Assembly: GCA_930990665.1 (NCBI GenBank)
Contig: CAKNQN010000009.1
Span: 1-59,966 of the forward strand
Source: an uncultured Clostridia bacterium
Lineage (GTDB): Bacteria; Bacillota; Clostridia; Christensenellales; Borkfalkiaceae
DNA: 59,966 nt
Reading direction: 5' to 3'
Part shown: piece by piece, positions 17,816-26,354 of the stretch
Layout: every line of letters begins with the position of its first letter
Numbering within the stretch: position 1 is the first letter of the stretch
Position numbers and translations under genes: made by a program
The notes under the pieces: model-generated
The model's database searches: none
What the model saw: the letters and a program-made list of their open reading frames with translations, nothing else
Told to the model about the DNA's origin: nothing

Positions 17816-19627
17816 TTATCTGCTTTCGTCTTCGTCTGAAAGATCGGATGCGCCGTCTTTTTTCGTTTCCGCGGCAATCGGATCGTCCAAAGCGAGAGAA
17901 TCGGCGGCAGATGCGCCCCCCATAGGCGCAAAATCTTCCGCAGGTACAGAATCCGAACGGTCGGCGATGTCGGCGGCAGGCACGATATCGGCGGACACGG
18001 GGACCGAAAGATCGGCGATGTCGACGGCAGGGGCGGTATCGGCGGACACGGCGGCCAAAAGATCGGCGGCGTCGGCGGCAGGCACGATATCGGCGGACAC
18101 GGGGACCGAAAGATCGGCGGCGTCGGCGGCAGGCACGATATCGGCGGACACGGGGACCGAAAGATCGGCGATGTCGACGGCAGGGGCGGTATCGGCGGGC
18201 ACGGCGGCCGAAAGATCAGGGACGGGGGCAGGGGAGGCTCCCGCGGCGGAAAGGTCGGAGGAGGCCATTTTGGCGAACTCCCTGCGGCGGACGTATGCGA
18301 AGAGGCAGACGGCGTGCACAAACGAGGTTACGACCCAGCTGATGGGGTAGGAGAGGTAGAGGTTGAAGAGGGTGCGATTGGCGGCGAAACAGGTAAAGAT
18401 GTACACGATGCGCAGGCCGCACACGCCCGCAATGGAGACGAGCATGGGCGTGACCGAATGTCCCATGCCGCGCATGGAACCGACGAGGACTTCCATGATC
18501 CCGCAGAGAAAATAGGTGGTACAGATGACGGAAATGCGCTGCATTCCGAGGCGGATGACCTCTTCCGATCGGGTGTAGATGGAAAGGATCTGCGGCCCCG
18601 CAAAATACACGCCGAACCCGAGCAGCAACCCGAGCACCGTCACGACCAGCAAGCTGTCGATGAGCACGACGTCGATGTTCTTTTTGCGGTGTGCGCCGAA
18701 GTTCTGCCCGGTAAAGGTGAGGCAGGCTTGCGAAACGGCGTTCATACAGGTATAGACGAACCCTTCGATGTTGGCGGCGTCGGCGTTGGCGGTGATGGTC
18801 ATATCGCCGAAGGCGTTCACCGAGGACTGAATGACGACGTTCGAGAGGGAGAAAATGCACCCCTGCAGCCCCGCGGGCAGGCCGATGCGGAGAATATCGC
18901 CCAAGGCGTCTTTATACAGCCGCAGACGGCGCAGGCAGACCTTACAGTGCCCCTGCAGGCGCATGAGATGCCCCATCACGAGGGCGGAAGAGATGATCTG
19001 CGAGATGACCGTGCCGAGCGCCACGCCCGCCACGTCCATGCGGCACACGGCGACAAAAAAGATGTTCAGCCCGACGTTCGCCACCCCCGCCGCACAGAGA
19101 AAGAAGAGGGGATGTTTCGAATCTCCCCGCGCACGGCAGAGAGAGGACCCGAAATTGTAGAGCAGGTTGAAGGGCATCCCCGCAAAATAGATCTGCAGGT
19201 ACATGGTCGAGAGGGGCAGAACGCTGTCGGCAGGGACGTTCATCAGAAGCAGGAGGGAACGGGCCGCCAGGATCCCGAAAATGCCGATCGCCACCCCGCC
19301 GATCAGCGCGATGAGGATGGCGGTATGCACCACGCGGTCCAACCGCTGTTCGTTCTTCGCCCCGATCCACCGCGCGGCTGACGTGCACGCCCCCACCGAC
19401 AGCCCCAAAAACAGGTTGACGGTCAGGTTGATCAGCGAGCTCGTCGAGCCGACCGCGCCCGCCGATACGTCGCTGGCGAACTGGCCGAGGGTGATGATGT
19501 CCGCCGCATTGTACAAAAGCTGCAATATTCCCGTCGCCATGATGGGCAGCGCAAACAAAATGATCTTGCCAAGCAGCGGCCGCGAACACATATCTAACTC
19601 GCGCCGCTTTTTCACCTTTTCTCTCAT
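17816..19627 (-). CDS. MATE-family efflux transporter 1 with repeat tail
   Basis: 603 residues. The first 470 are a normal 12-helix MATE antiporter (MCSRPLLGKIILFALPIM near the start, LLYNAADIITLGQF, two pseudo-symmetric halves), which would export drugs or metabolites using a Na+ or H+ gradient. The last 120 residues are Ala/Asp/Val/Ser-rich 17-residue repeats (DLSVPVSADIVPAADAA) encoded by a 51-bp minisatellite. The ATG at 19627 is preferred because relatives carry a short KKRELDMCS-like lead; it lies only eight bases after the -10 box, so the mRNA would be leaderless. An ATG at 19591 is the alternative. It is divergent from a second MATE gene. Confidence 0.9.
   Translation of the reverse strand: MREKVKKRRELDMCSRPLLGKIILFALPIMATGILQLLYNAADIITLGQFASDVSAGAVGSTSSLINLTVNLFLGLSVGACTSAARWIGAKNEQRLDRVVHTAILIALIGGVAIGIFGILAARSLLLLMNVPADSVLPLSTMYLQIYFAGMPFNLLYNFGSSLCRARGDSKHPLFFLCAAGVANVGLNIFFVAVCRMDVAGVALGTVISQIISSALVMGHLMRLQGHCKVCLRRLRLYKDALGDILRIGLPAGLQGCIFSLSNVVIQSSVNAFGDMTITANADAANIEGFVYTCMNAVSQACLTFTGQNFGAHRKKNIDVVLIDSLLVVTVLGLLLGFGVYFAGPQILSIYTRSEEVIRLGMQRISVICTTYFLCGIMEVLVGSMRGMGHSVTPMLVSIAGVCGLRIVYIFTCFAANRTLFNLYLSYPISWVVTSFVHAVCLFAYVRRREFAKMASSDLSAAGASPAPVPDLSAAVPADTAPAVDIADLSVPVSADIVPAADAADLSVPVSADIVPAADAADLLAAVSADTAPAVDIADLSVPVSADIVPAADIADRSDSVPAEDFAPMGGASAADSLALDDPIAAETKKDGASDLSDEDESR
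17962..18216. repeat. 51-bp minisatellite in MATE 1 tail
   Basis: Five in-frame tandem copies of a 51-base unit (CGGCGATGTCGGCGGCAGGC, then ACGATATCGG and so on) starting at 17962, 18013, 18064, 18115 and 18166. Two sequence subtypes alternate irregularly. Confidence 0.9.
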
Positions 19628-19634
19628 GCGCCCC

Positions 19635-19663
19635 ATTATACTACGCCCGTCCCGAAAAGTCAA
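19635..19663 (-). promoter_or_regulatory. promoter of MATE 1
   Basis: Minus strand TTGACT (19663-19658), 17-base spacer, TATAAT (19640-19635). The expected transcription start is at or next to the ATG. Confidence 0.8.
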
Positions 19664-19718
19664 AGGCTTTCCAAAGCCTTTCTGCCTTTCTTTTCCTCCC
19701 CTTCCGCCGGAAAAATCT

Positions 19719-19747
19719 TTGACAGAAACCCAAACTCGTGCTATAAT
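19719..19747 (+). promoter_or_regulatory. promoter of MATE 2
   Basis: TTGACA (19719-19724), 17-base spacer, TATAAT (19742-19747). The ATG is ten bases after the -10 box, so the message should be leaderless or nearly so. Confidence 0.85.
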
Positions 19748-19756
19748 CGTACCGTT

Positions 19757-21385
19757 ATGGAAAGGACAAAAAATGCGCCGGCGCTCGGCACCGCGCCGGT
19801 AGGAAAACTCGTCTTCAAACTCGCCGTGCCCGCCGTGGTGGCGCAGATCATCAATCTTTTATACAACCTCGTCGACCGCATGTATGTGGGCAGCATCGAG
19901 GGCATCGGCACAGACGCGCTCGCGGGTCTCGGCGTCGTGTTTCCCATCGTCATCATCGTCAGCGCCTTCGGAAACCTCGTTGGCCTCGGCGGCGCGCCCC
20001 TTTCCAGCATCTTTTTGGGCGAAAAAAAGAGGGAGGAGGCCGAACGCACCTTTAACACGGGCGCCCTTCTCCTCGTCCTGTTCGGGGTGGCGCTGACGAT
20101 CGTCGTCCTGTCCGCGGGCGACCCGCTCATCCGCCTGTTCGGTTCGCCCGATTCCAGCTTCTCCTACGCCAGCGAATATCTCTTCATCTACGGCTTCGGA
20201 AGCCTGTTTGTCATGCTCTCGCTCGGGCTCAACCCCTTCATCACGGCGCAGGGCTTCAGTCTCACGTCCATGGCGACCGTCGCCATCGGCGCGGGCCTGA
20301 ACATCGGGCTCGACCCCCTGTTCATCTTCGTCTTCGGCATGGGCGTGCGCGGCGCGGCGCTCGCCACCGTCCTCTCGCAGGCGGTCTCTGCCGCGTGGGC
20401 CGTTCTCTTCTTCTTCGGAAAGAGGTCGCAGTTCCGCTTCACGGCAAACTTTCTCCATCCCGACTTCCGCATCGCCGGAAGAATGCTCCTGTTAGGGCTC
20501 TCGCCCTTTATCATGACGGCCACCGAAAGCGCCATTCAGATCGTCTTTAACGTCAATCTGCGGCTGTATTCGGGCGGCAACAGCGATTATACCGCCGCCC
20601 TCACCGTCATGCTCAGCGCCATCCAGATCATCTCCCTGCCTCTCAACGGCCTGGGTTCGGGCGTCCAGCCCCTCGTCAGCTACAACTACGGCTGCGGCAA
20701 CTTCGACCGCATCCGCAAGACGGTCAAGATCATTACACTCGTCGCCCTCGTGTGCAGTACCTCCGTCTGGCTGGTTTCCATTCTTTTCCCGCAGATCTAC
20801 GGCTACATTTTCAGCGCCACCGACTCCGTCATGCGCCTCATCGTCCGCTATACCCCCTTCTTTATGATGGGTTCGATCATGTTCTTTGCGCAGATGACCC
20901 TGCAAAACGTCTTCGTCGCACTCGGCCAGGCCAAGATCTCCATCTGCCTCGCCTGCCTGCGCAAGGTCATCCTGCTCATCCCGCTGTGCTGTCTTCTCCC
21001 CCTCTGGCTGGGCATTGACGGCGTCTATTACAGCGAAGGCATCTCCGACCTCATCGCCGGCATCATCACCGCTCTGACCTTCTTCCTCCTCGCTCCCCGC
21101 ATCCTCCGCAAACGCGAAAAACAGCTCGCCGCCCTCGCCGCAAAGCAAGCGGAAAGCGCGATTGCAGGGGAGGCCGCCGAGGAAATTTCTGCGGAAAGTT
21201 TTTCTGCGGAAAATACGGTCGCAGAGGAAGCCACCGCGAAAAGTTCTTCCATGGAAAACTCGGTCGTAGAGGAAGCCACCGCGAAAAGTTCTTCCATGGA
21301 AAACTCGGTCGTAGGGGAAACCCCCGCGGAAAACTCGTCCGCCCGGGATGCGGACGGCGCGCAGGCGGCGCCCCGCGAAGAGTAA
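19757..21385 (+). CDS. MATE-family efflux transporter 2 with repeat tail
   Basis: 542 residues. Residues 1-455 form a MATE transporter of the DinF/NorM-like group (GKLVFKLAVPAVVAQIINLLYNLVDRMYVG near the start, GLNPFITAQGFSLTSM, GSGVQPLVSYNYG). The last 85 residues are low-complexity Glu/Ser/Ala-rich 15-residue repeats (EEATAKSSSMENSVV) encoded by a 45-bp minisatellite. No Shine-Dalgarno sequence is visible because the promoter lies directly before the ATG. The divergent neighbour is also a MATE protein with an unrelated repeat tail, so the tails arose separately. Confidence 0.92.
   Translation: MERTKNAPALGTAPVGKLVFKLAVPAVVAQIINLLYNLVDRMYVGSIEGIGTDALAGLGVVFPIVIIVSAFGNLVGLGGAPLSSIFLGEKKREEAERTFNTGALLLVLFGVALTIVVLSAGDPLIRLFGSPDSSFSYASEYLFIYGFGSLFVMLSLGLNPFITAQGFSLTSMATVAIGAGLNIGLDPLFIFVFGMGVRGAALATVLSQAVSAAWAVLFFFGKRSQFRFTANFLHPDFRIAGRMLLLGLSPFIMTATESAIQIVFNVNLRLYSGGNSDYTAALTVMLSAIQIISLPLNGLGSGVQPLVSYNYGCGNFDRIRKTVKIITLVALVCSTSVWLVSILFPQIYGYIFSATDSVMRLIVRYTPFFMMGSIMFFAQMTLQNVFVALGQAKISICLACLRKVILLIPLCCLLPLWLGIDGVYYSEGISDLIAGIITALTFFLLAPRILRKREKQLAALAAKQAESAIAGEAAEEISAESFSAENTVAEEATAKSSSMENSVVEEATAKSSSMENSVVGETPAENSSARDADGAQAAPREE
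21181..21340. repeat. 45-bp minisatellite in MATE 2 tail
   Basis: In-frame units of 45 bases at 21181 (diverged), 21226, 21271 and a partial at 21316. The 21226 and 21271 copies are almost identical (GGAAGCCACCGCGAAAAGTT, then CTTCCATGGAAAACTCGG). Confidence 0.9.
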
Positions 21386-21417
21386 AGGGTTCCGACAAAA
21401 ATCTTTTTTGACATTCT

Positions 21418-21442
21418 GCCCCGCTGTAAAGCGGGGCTTTTT
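21418..21442 (+). terminator. terminator of MATE 2
   Basis: GCCCCGC, six-base loop, GCGGGGC, then TTTTT, 33 bases beyond the stop. Confidence 0.88.
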
Positions 21443-21710
21443 GTTTGCAGGAAAGAACAAAAAACAAGCAAAGGAGGAGCTTGCAAAAGAGCGAACGCAG
21501 AAAAGGGATTCAAGCATAAAAAAACATGAAAGAAAGGCCGCACAAAAAAAGGAGCAAAAGAGCGGACGGTAAAAGAGATTCAAGCATAAAAGGGCGTAAA
21601 AGACGGGCCGCGCAGATTTGCGCGGCCCGTCGTATCCTTTCCATGCCAAGGATGCGCGTCCGGCGGCCCTCGGCTGAATCATCACCGCTTACATAGCGTG
21701 TGGTTTATTT
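21443..21710. other. intergenic, no gene seen
   Basis: An A-rich stretch with two near copies of GGATTCAAGCATAAAA-type sequence (about 21507 and 21580), then a GC hairpin GACGGGCCGCGC / GCGCGGCCCGTC at about 21603-21633. No gene can be supported. Confidence 0.5.
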
Positions 21711-21803
21711 GGTCATAGCCCTTGTTCACGTAATTCTTTTGGGCATAACGCTTGTTCACGTGGTTTTTTTCGGGCATAGCCCTTGTTCACGTGGTTTCCC
21801 TTA
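21711..21803. repeat. 31-bp tandem array, three copies
   Basis: Units at 21711, 21742 and 21773, core GGCATAGCCCTTGTTCACGT followed by a T-rich filler. A partial decayed copy precedes them near 21690. The array lies directly downstream of the jag terminator. Confidence 0.85.
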
Positions 21804-21807
21804 TATC

Positions 21808-21840
21808 AAAAAAAACGCCCCCTGCGGCAGCAGGGGGCGC
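21808..21840 (-). terminator. terminator of the yidC-jag operon
   Basis: Minus strand CGCCCCCTGC, loop TGCC, GCAGGGGGCG, then eight T. It lies seven bases beyond the jag stop. Confidence 0.92.
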
Positions 21841-21846
21841 ACTTTT

Positions 21847-22752
21847 TTATTCTTCCTTATTTTCGGGAGCTTTGTTCTCCTGTTCGGCCTTTTTGTTCAG
21901 ATCGTTGCTGTTGCCGAGGAAAGTCCCGAAGTAGGGCTGACGCTTGGAGCGGGGGAGACCCGATGCGCGCGGCCGCTCTTCTCTGCGGCGGTCATATCCG
22001 CCCTTGCCGCCTCTGTCCGAACGGCGGTCGTCATACGGCCTGTCCGAACGGCGGTCGCCGTAGGGTTTCTCCGAGCGGCGGTCGCGTCCGCCGCGCTTGT
22101 CAAAGCGGCGGTCCGGCTTGTCTGCGCCCGGGCGCAGGTTGTTGGGCACCACCACGATATAGCGGTTGGGTTCCTTTCCTTCGCTCACCGTCTTCACGTC
22201 GGGGTTATCTGCAAGGGCCGCGTGAATGATGCGCCGCTCATAGGGGGTCATCGGCTCGACGGCCACCTTCCTGCCCATGCGCACCGCCTTTTCGGCGAGC
22301 TTCTGTGCCAGACGTCTGAGCGTCTGTTCGCGCTTTTCACGATAGTTTTCGCAGTCCACGACCACCCGCTCGTATTCCTCGCGGCCGATGTTCGCCACCG
22401 CGCCCGCAAGCACCTGCAGGGCGTCGAGAAGTTCGCCCCTGTGCCCGATCACCGCATAGGTGTTCGGGGTGATCACGTTGATGCGGGTGTGCTCTTCCGT
22501 CTCATCCAGCTCGGTGGTGGCGGTAAAATGCAGGATGGAGAACAGCCCGTCCAGAAATGCCTGTGCACGTTCGCCGTCCGTCTGCCTTTTGCCGACTTTG
22601 ACGCGCGCCTTCACGCCTTTGCTGAACAGTCCGCCCTTTTTCCCCTCTTCCAATACCTCGATCTGCGCCTCTTCGCGCGTGAGTCCCAGCGTCTTGAGAC
22701 CCTCTTCCACGGCTTCTTCCACCGTCTTGCCCGAAAACTCAAATTGCGTCAT
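21847..22752 (-). CDS. jag: RNA-binding protein KhpB/Jag (SpoIIIJ-associated)
   Basis: 301 residues. Jag-N domain (about 1-52, with EVLEEGKKGGLFSKG), KH domain (about 75-148, with HTRINVITPNTYAVIGHRGE) and R3H domain (about 150-215, with MTPYERRIIHAAL). A long Arg/Asp/Gly-rich tail (216-301, repeats of SDRPYDDRRSDR) is an unusual extension likely to bind RNA. KhpB with KhpA is a global RNA chaperone linked to cell division and elongation. Its ATG overlaps the yidC stop by four bases, the standard yidC-jag coupling. Confidence 0.95.
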   Translation of the reverse strand: MTQFEFSGKTVEEAVEEGLKTLGLTREEAQIEVLEEGKKGGLFSKGVKARVKVGKRQTDGERAQAFLDGLFSILHFTATTELDETEEHTRINVITPNTYAVIGHRGELLDALQVLAGAVANIGREEYERVVVDCENYREKREQTLRRLAQKLAEKAVRMGRKVAVEPMTPYERRIIHAALADNPDVKTVSEGKEPNRYIVVVPNNLRPGADKPDRRFDKRGGRDRRSEKPYGDRRSDRPYDDRRSDRGGKGGYDRRREERPRASGLPRSKRQPYFGTFLGNSNDLNKKAEQENKAPENKEE

Positions 22753-24149
22753 TTTTTCTTTCCTCCGTTCCGCACATCCGCATCTTTGGCGGCCTGCGGG
22801 ATCCTCTTGTTGTATTTTTCGCGGATCTCCTGTTCCTCGATCTTGCGGAACTTTCTGTCGATAAAGAAATTGATGGTCAGCGTGCTCGCGATGCCGAATA
22901 CGTTGCTCGTGATCATGTAGATACTGAACGCCGAGCTGTAAAAGAAAGAGAATATACCGAAGATGATCGGCATCATGATGAGCATGACTTTCTGCGTCTT
23001 CTGTCCGCGCCCGTCCGCCGTCTGCAACTCGTTCTGCGCCTTCTGGCTGCGCGAGATGATAAACTGCGAGAGGAACATGGTTCCGATGGAGATCACGATG
23101 AGAATGTAATACCCGTTGGGAGCGCTCTTTTCGCTGCCGAGGTTAAAGGTGAGCTCTTCGTAGACGTTGTTCATGGTATTCAGCTCCGTCGGTCTCTTGA
23201 CGGGATGCTCGTAGGAAGTATCCGGATACCATATGTTTTTCACCCACAGGAACTGGAAATGTTCGGTGCGGTACTGCGCCTCGGCGGCGTCTCTCCCCAC
23301 CTGTTTGATGATCTCCGCCGCCCTTGCGTCTTCCGTTTCATACGTCTTTTCTGCAAAGGATTCGCGGATCGCGGCGATCTTTTCGTCGCCGCTCTGCAGC
23401 ACTTTCTGCGTCTGGATATAATAAGTGGCGGTGCCGTCCGAATAGGGGATCTGTTCAAACAGCGTCTCCATCGCGGCCGTATCTTCCACGTTCTGCGCGC
23501 TCTGGGCTATCACCGTGCGCACGATGCGCACTTCGATCAGCCCCGTATCGGCGTTTTCGTCGGCGGCGTACACGATCAGACGGTCATAGGCAAATTTTCC
23601 GTTCGCTTCGTCCGTCTGCGCGGCGTTGACAGAATAGGTGATCACCCCTTCCGCCCCGCTTCGGTAATCTTCGGGGGTGTATTCGGTGATGGCGGCATTG
23701 TACTGGCTCGCCATCATGCGGTACACGTCCACGTTCATGAATTTGGAATAATCGTCGAACGCGCCGAGCACGATGATGAACAGCACCAGCGTCACGATCA
23801 TGGGCAGGCAGGCGCCGAACATGGAGTAGCCGTTCTTTTTGTACAGCTCCATCATCTTCTGGTTGTACGCCGACTGGTCGTTCTGGTACTGTTTCTGCAA
23901 TTTTTCCAGCTGCGGCCGCATCTTTTCCATCTTCAGGCTGTTTTTGCGCATGGAAGCCTTGGAATAGATGTCGAGCGGCAGGGTGATGATCTTCAGCGCG
24001 AGCGTGAACAGCACGATGCCGAGCCCGATGTTCCCGGCAATGCCGATGATCCACTGTATCAAGCGGCCGATCCAGTTCAGCGATTCTCCGAAGTCGCTGC
24101 TGAACAGCACGATTGTGTTGTCAAGCAATAATTCGATCATTCTACTCAA
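22749..24149 (-). CDS. yidC: membrane protein insertase YidC with large insertion
   Basis: 466 residues, against about 210-290 for usual Gram-positive YidC/SpoIIIJ. The insertase core is recognisable: GNIGLGIVLFTLALKIITLPLD (TM1), the cytosolic hairpin KMEKMRPQLEKLQKQY, LPMIVTLVLFIIVLGAF (TM2), FLWVKNIWYPD and the last helices with FSFFYSSAFSIYM. About 170-190 residues are inserted between TM2 and FLWVKNI (roughly 145-320), with acidic, soluble character (VYAADENADTGLIEVRIV, TATYYIQTQKVL), predicted outside the membrane. The protein inserts membrane proteins with or without SecYEG. No lipobox is seen at the N-terminus. Confidence 0.93.
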   Translation of the reverse strand: MSRMIELLLDNTIVLFSSDFGESLNWIGRLIQWIIGIAGNIGLGIVLFTLALKIITLPLDIYSKASMRKNSLKMEKMRPQLEKLQKQYQNDQSAYNQKMMELYKKNGYSMFGACLPMIVTLVLFIIVLGAFDDYSKFMNVDVYRMMASQYNAAITEYTPEDYRSGAEGVITYSVNAAQTDEANGKFAYDRLIVYAADENADTGLIEVRIVRTVIAQSAQNVEDTAAMETLFEQIPYSDGTATYYIQTQKVLQSGDEKIAAIRESFAEKTYETEDARAAEIIKQVGRDAAEAQYRTEHFQFLWVKNIWYPDTSYEHPVKRPTELNTMNNVYEELTFNLGSEKSAPNGYYILIVISIGTMFLSQFIISRSQKAQNELQTADGRGQKTQKVMLIMMPIIFGIFSFFYSSAFSIYMITSNVFGIASTLTINFFIDRKFRKIEEQEIREKYNKRIPQAAKDADVRNGGKKK

Positions 24150-24347
24150 TCCAAAAAATGTCCCGGCGAAAGGTCCCGCACTTAGGGACCCCCTTCTTTC
24201 TCCCGAACGGGGGCACCGCCGCGTGCCGCCCCGGATGCTTTCGCGCCGCCCTTTCGCTTCCGGGCGGGACGCCTCTTTCTGTGTCCGACCCCCCGCCTTT
24301 CCCGCAGGGCCTGTCCTTACGAGCGCGGAAAAGGGGAGCGGAAAAGT
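24150..24347. other. yidD-yidC intergenic
   Basis: 198 bases. On the minus strand it holds a weak inverted repeat around 24185-24215 (CCCCCTT...AACGGGGG). No reading frame or clear terminator is supported, so yidC may be co-transcribed with rpmH-rnpA-yidD. Confidence 0.4.
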
Positions 24348-24641
24348 TCAATAGAGCCACCGCACCTTGAAATAATTTTCGGGCACGGGGTCATAGCCGC
24401 CCTTGGAAAAGGGGTTGCAGCGCAGAAGCCGCCAGCATCCCAGCAAAATCCCGATGATCACGCCGTGGTTGTTGATCGCCTCCAGCATATACTGCGAGCA
24501 GGTAGGGCGGTACAGACAAGTCTTTTTGGAAAAATATTTCTGGTAAAAGACGATGGCGTGCATGCACAGCATTTTCAGATAGGGGCGAAAGACCGTCCGC
24601 CGCAGATATCTGTACGCGGCGCGGATGCGGGCGCGGTTCAC
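24348..24641 (-). CDS. yidD: membrane protein insertion efficiency factor YidD
   Basis: 97 residues of the YidD family with the cysteine-rich signature [20 protein letters not shown] and [20 protein letters not shown], followed by a short tail. YidD is a small membrane-peripheral factor that helps insertion together with YidC. Its start overlaps the rnpA stop by four bases, the canonical rpmH-rnpA-yidD-yidC order. Confidence 0.96.
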   Translation of the reverse strand: MNRARIRAAYRYLRRTVFRPYLKMLCMHAIVFYQKYFSKKTCLYRPTCSQYMLEAINNHGVIIGILLGCWRLLRCNPFSKGGYDPVPENYFKVRWLY

Positions 24642-24961
24642 GGCAGCAGCCCTTCGCGGCGCAGCGCGCCTTTCAGACTTTTATAAAAGGCGGCATAGGA
24701 ATACTCCTCCGCCTGTTTGGGTATGAGCACCACGGCATACTTTCCCGTAAGCTCGGGGCAAAGGGCGCGGAAAACTTCGCGCAGCAGCCTCTTGATGCGG
24801 TTGCGCCGCACACTCTTGCCGTGCTTCTTGCTCACGCAGATGCCCAAAGATGTCTCTTTTGCCGGCATGTACAGGACAATTAAAGCAGGGGAAAAAGATT
24901 TTTTTCCCCTCGTAAACAATTTTGAAAATTCATTGTTTTTCTTTAATCTCTTATACAACAA
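24638..24961 (-). CDS. rnpA: ribonuclease P protein component
   Basis: About 107 residues, the protein subunit of RNase P that matures tRNA 5' ends. The RNR signature [18 protein letters not shown] is present (about 49-66), preceded by a typical central [17 protein letters not shown]. The start is one of two adjacent TTG codons (24961 or 24958); AGGAAGG lies about ten bases before the second. It lies between rpmH and yidD in one operon. Confidence 0.95.
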   Translation of the reverse strand: MLYKRLKKNNEFSKLFTRGKKSFSPALIVLYMPAKETSLGICVSKKHGKSVRRNRIKRLLREVFRALCPELTGKYAVVLIPKQAEEYSYAAFYKSLKGALRREGLLP

Positions 24962-24979
24962 AGCGCGGCCTTCCTGTCA

Positions 24980-25114
24980 TCAGGCAGAGATCTTCTTTCT
25001 GCCCTTGTTTCTCCTTCTCTTGAGCGTGTTCCTTCCGCCCTGCGTCTTCATCCTCTGGCGGAATCCGTGTACTTTGCTTTTCTGCCTTTTTTTCGGTTGA
25101 AATGTCCTTTTCAT
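24980..25114 (-). CDS. rpmH: 50S ribosomal protein L34
   Basis: A 44-residue basic protein: [20 protein letters not shown], then [20 protein letters not shown] and KISA. This is the standard L34 sequence with a one-residue variant (QPKKRQKSK). The ATG at 25114 follows AGGAG. It is the first gene of rpmH-rnpA-yidD. Confidence 0.98.
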   Translation of the reverse strand: MKRTFQPKKRQKSKVHGFRQRMKTQGGRNTLKRRRNKGRKKISA

Positions 25115-25150
25115 GGGAAAATGTATCTCCTGTCAAAATGTTTGCTATTT

Positions 25151-25180
25151 ATTATACATAAAATTATTTGTGCCTGTCAA
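25151..25180 (-). promoter_or_regulatory. promoter of rpmH
   Basis: Minus strand TTGACA (25180-25175), 18-base spacer, TATAAT (25156-25151). It begins seven bases past the dnaN stop, so there is no space for dnaA between rpmH and dnaN. Confidence 0.85.
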
Positions 25181-25186
25181 CCGTTT

Positions 25187-26287
25187 TTATGCAGTTGTTC
25201 GCACAGGAAGTATCAAATAGAGGTAGGCATCGCCGTCGACGGGAGTGATCACGCAGGGCGCGACGCTGCCGTTGAAGCCCATGCGGATCTTTTCGTCGGC
25301 GATGGCGCCGAGGCAGTCGCTCACATATTTGCAGTTGAGCGCGATGCTCACGTCCTTGCCTTCCAGCATGACGCCGATGCTCTCGTCCACCCGCCCGATG
25401 GAGGTGTTGGAGGAGATGCGCATGCCCTCTTCGCCGATGTCGAACATGACGACGCTGTTTTTATCCGTGCGGGCGAGCACGGCGGCGCGCTGCACGCTCT
25501 CGTCCAGCTCGTTTTTCTCGACCACCGCCTCGCTGACAAAGGTGTGCGGCACGATGTTCCCGACGTTCACATACTCCCCTTCGTACAGGCGGCTCGTGAG
25601 AACTGTATCGTCGATGCTGACCATGAGCAGGTTCTTTTTCAGATAAATGCTGATCTTTTCATCGTCGGCGCCCAGCATGCGTGCGATCTCGTTGAGGGTG
25701 CGGCCGGGGCAGATGATGCGGATATCCCCGCCGATGCCGAGCACCGTCTTTTTGCACACGGCCATGCGGTAGCCGTCCAGCGCGGTGAAAGTGATCCCTC
25801 CCTGCTCGGTGCAGATCAGACACCCTTTGAGCACCGGCCGCGAATCGTCCTGCGCGCAGCAGAAGGTCGTCTTGGCGATCAGCTCTTTGAGATCCTTGGC
25901 AAGGATCTCCACGCGGTTTTCATCGATGGAAAAGTCGATCTTGGGGAAATCTTCCGCCGAAAGGGTCTGCATGCTGCTCTGCGACTCCCCGTAACTGATC
26001 TGAATGCTCCCTTCCTCGGAAGAGATGGTGATCTGTTCCCCCTCCAGCCGCTTGACAAAATCGGCAAAGAACTTGCCGGGCACGCACACGGCTCCCTCTT
26101 CGTGCACGTCCGCGCGTATTTTTTTCAGCATCGCGATCTCGCCGTCCGTCGCCAGAAGCGAAACGCCGTCGTTTTCCGCCGCGATGCGCACCGTTTCGAG
26201 TATGGGATTGGTCGTCTTCGTGCTGCACGCCTTCACGACCTTCATCACCGCATCCGAAAGGTCGATCCCTTCGCAGATAAATTTCAT
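25187..26287 (-). CDS. dnaN: DNA polymerase III beta subunit (sliding clamp)
   Basis: 366 residues with the three-domain beta-clamp pattern: MKFICEGIDLSDAVMKVVKACSTKTTNPILE at the start, LLATDGEIAMLKKI, GCLICTEQGGITFTALDGYRMAVCK in the middle and the C-terminal YLYLILPVRT (usually LPMR). It holds polymerase III on DNA. AGGAGG lies six bases before the ATG. Its promoter region is crowded with DnaA-box-like sites. In most Firmicutes dnaA precedes dnaN; here it does not, and the upstream neighbour is the divergent rsmG. Confidence 0.97.
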   Translation of the reverse strand: MKFICEGIDLSDAVMKVVKACSTKTTNPILETVRIAAENDGVSLLATDGEIAMLKKIRADVHEEGAVCVPGKFFADFVKRLEGEQITISSEEGSIQISYGESQSSMQTLSAEDFPKIDFSIDENRVEILAKDLKELIAKTTFCCAQDDSRPVLKGCLICTEQGGITFTALDGYRMAVCKKTVLGIGGDIRIICPGRTLNEIARMLGADDEKISIYLKKNLLMVSIDDTVLTSRLYEGEYVNVGNIVPHTFVSEAVVEKNELDESVQRAAVLARTDKNSVVMFDIGEEGMRISSNTSIGRVDESIGVMLEGKDVSIALNCKYVSDCLGAIADEKIRMGFNGSVAPCVITPVDGDAYLYLILPVRTTA

Positions 26288-26354
26288 GAAAATTCCTCCT
26301 TCAACGCGAATAATATATATAAGTATTTATTTTTTAAGGTAGTATTTAATAATA

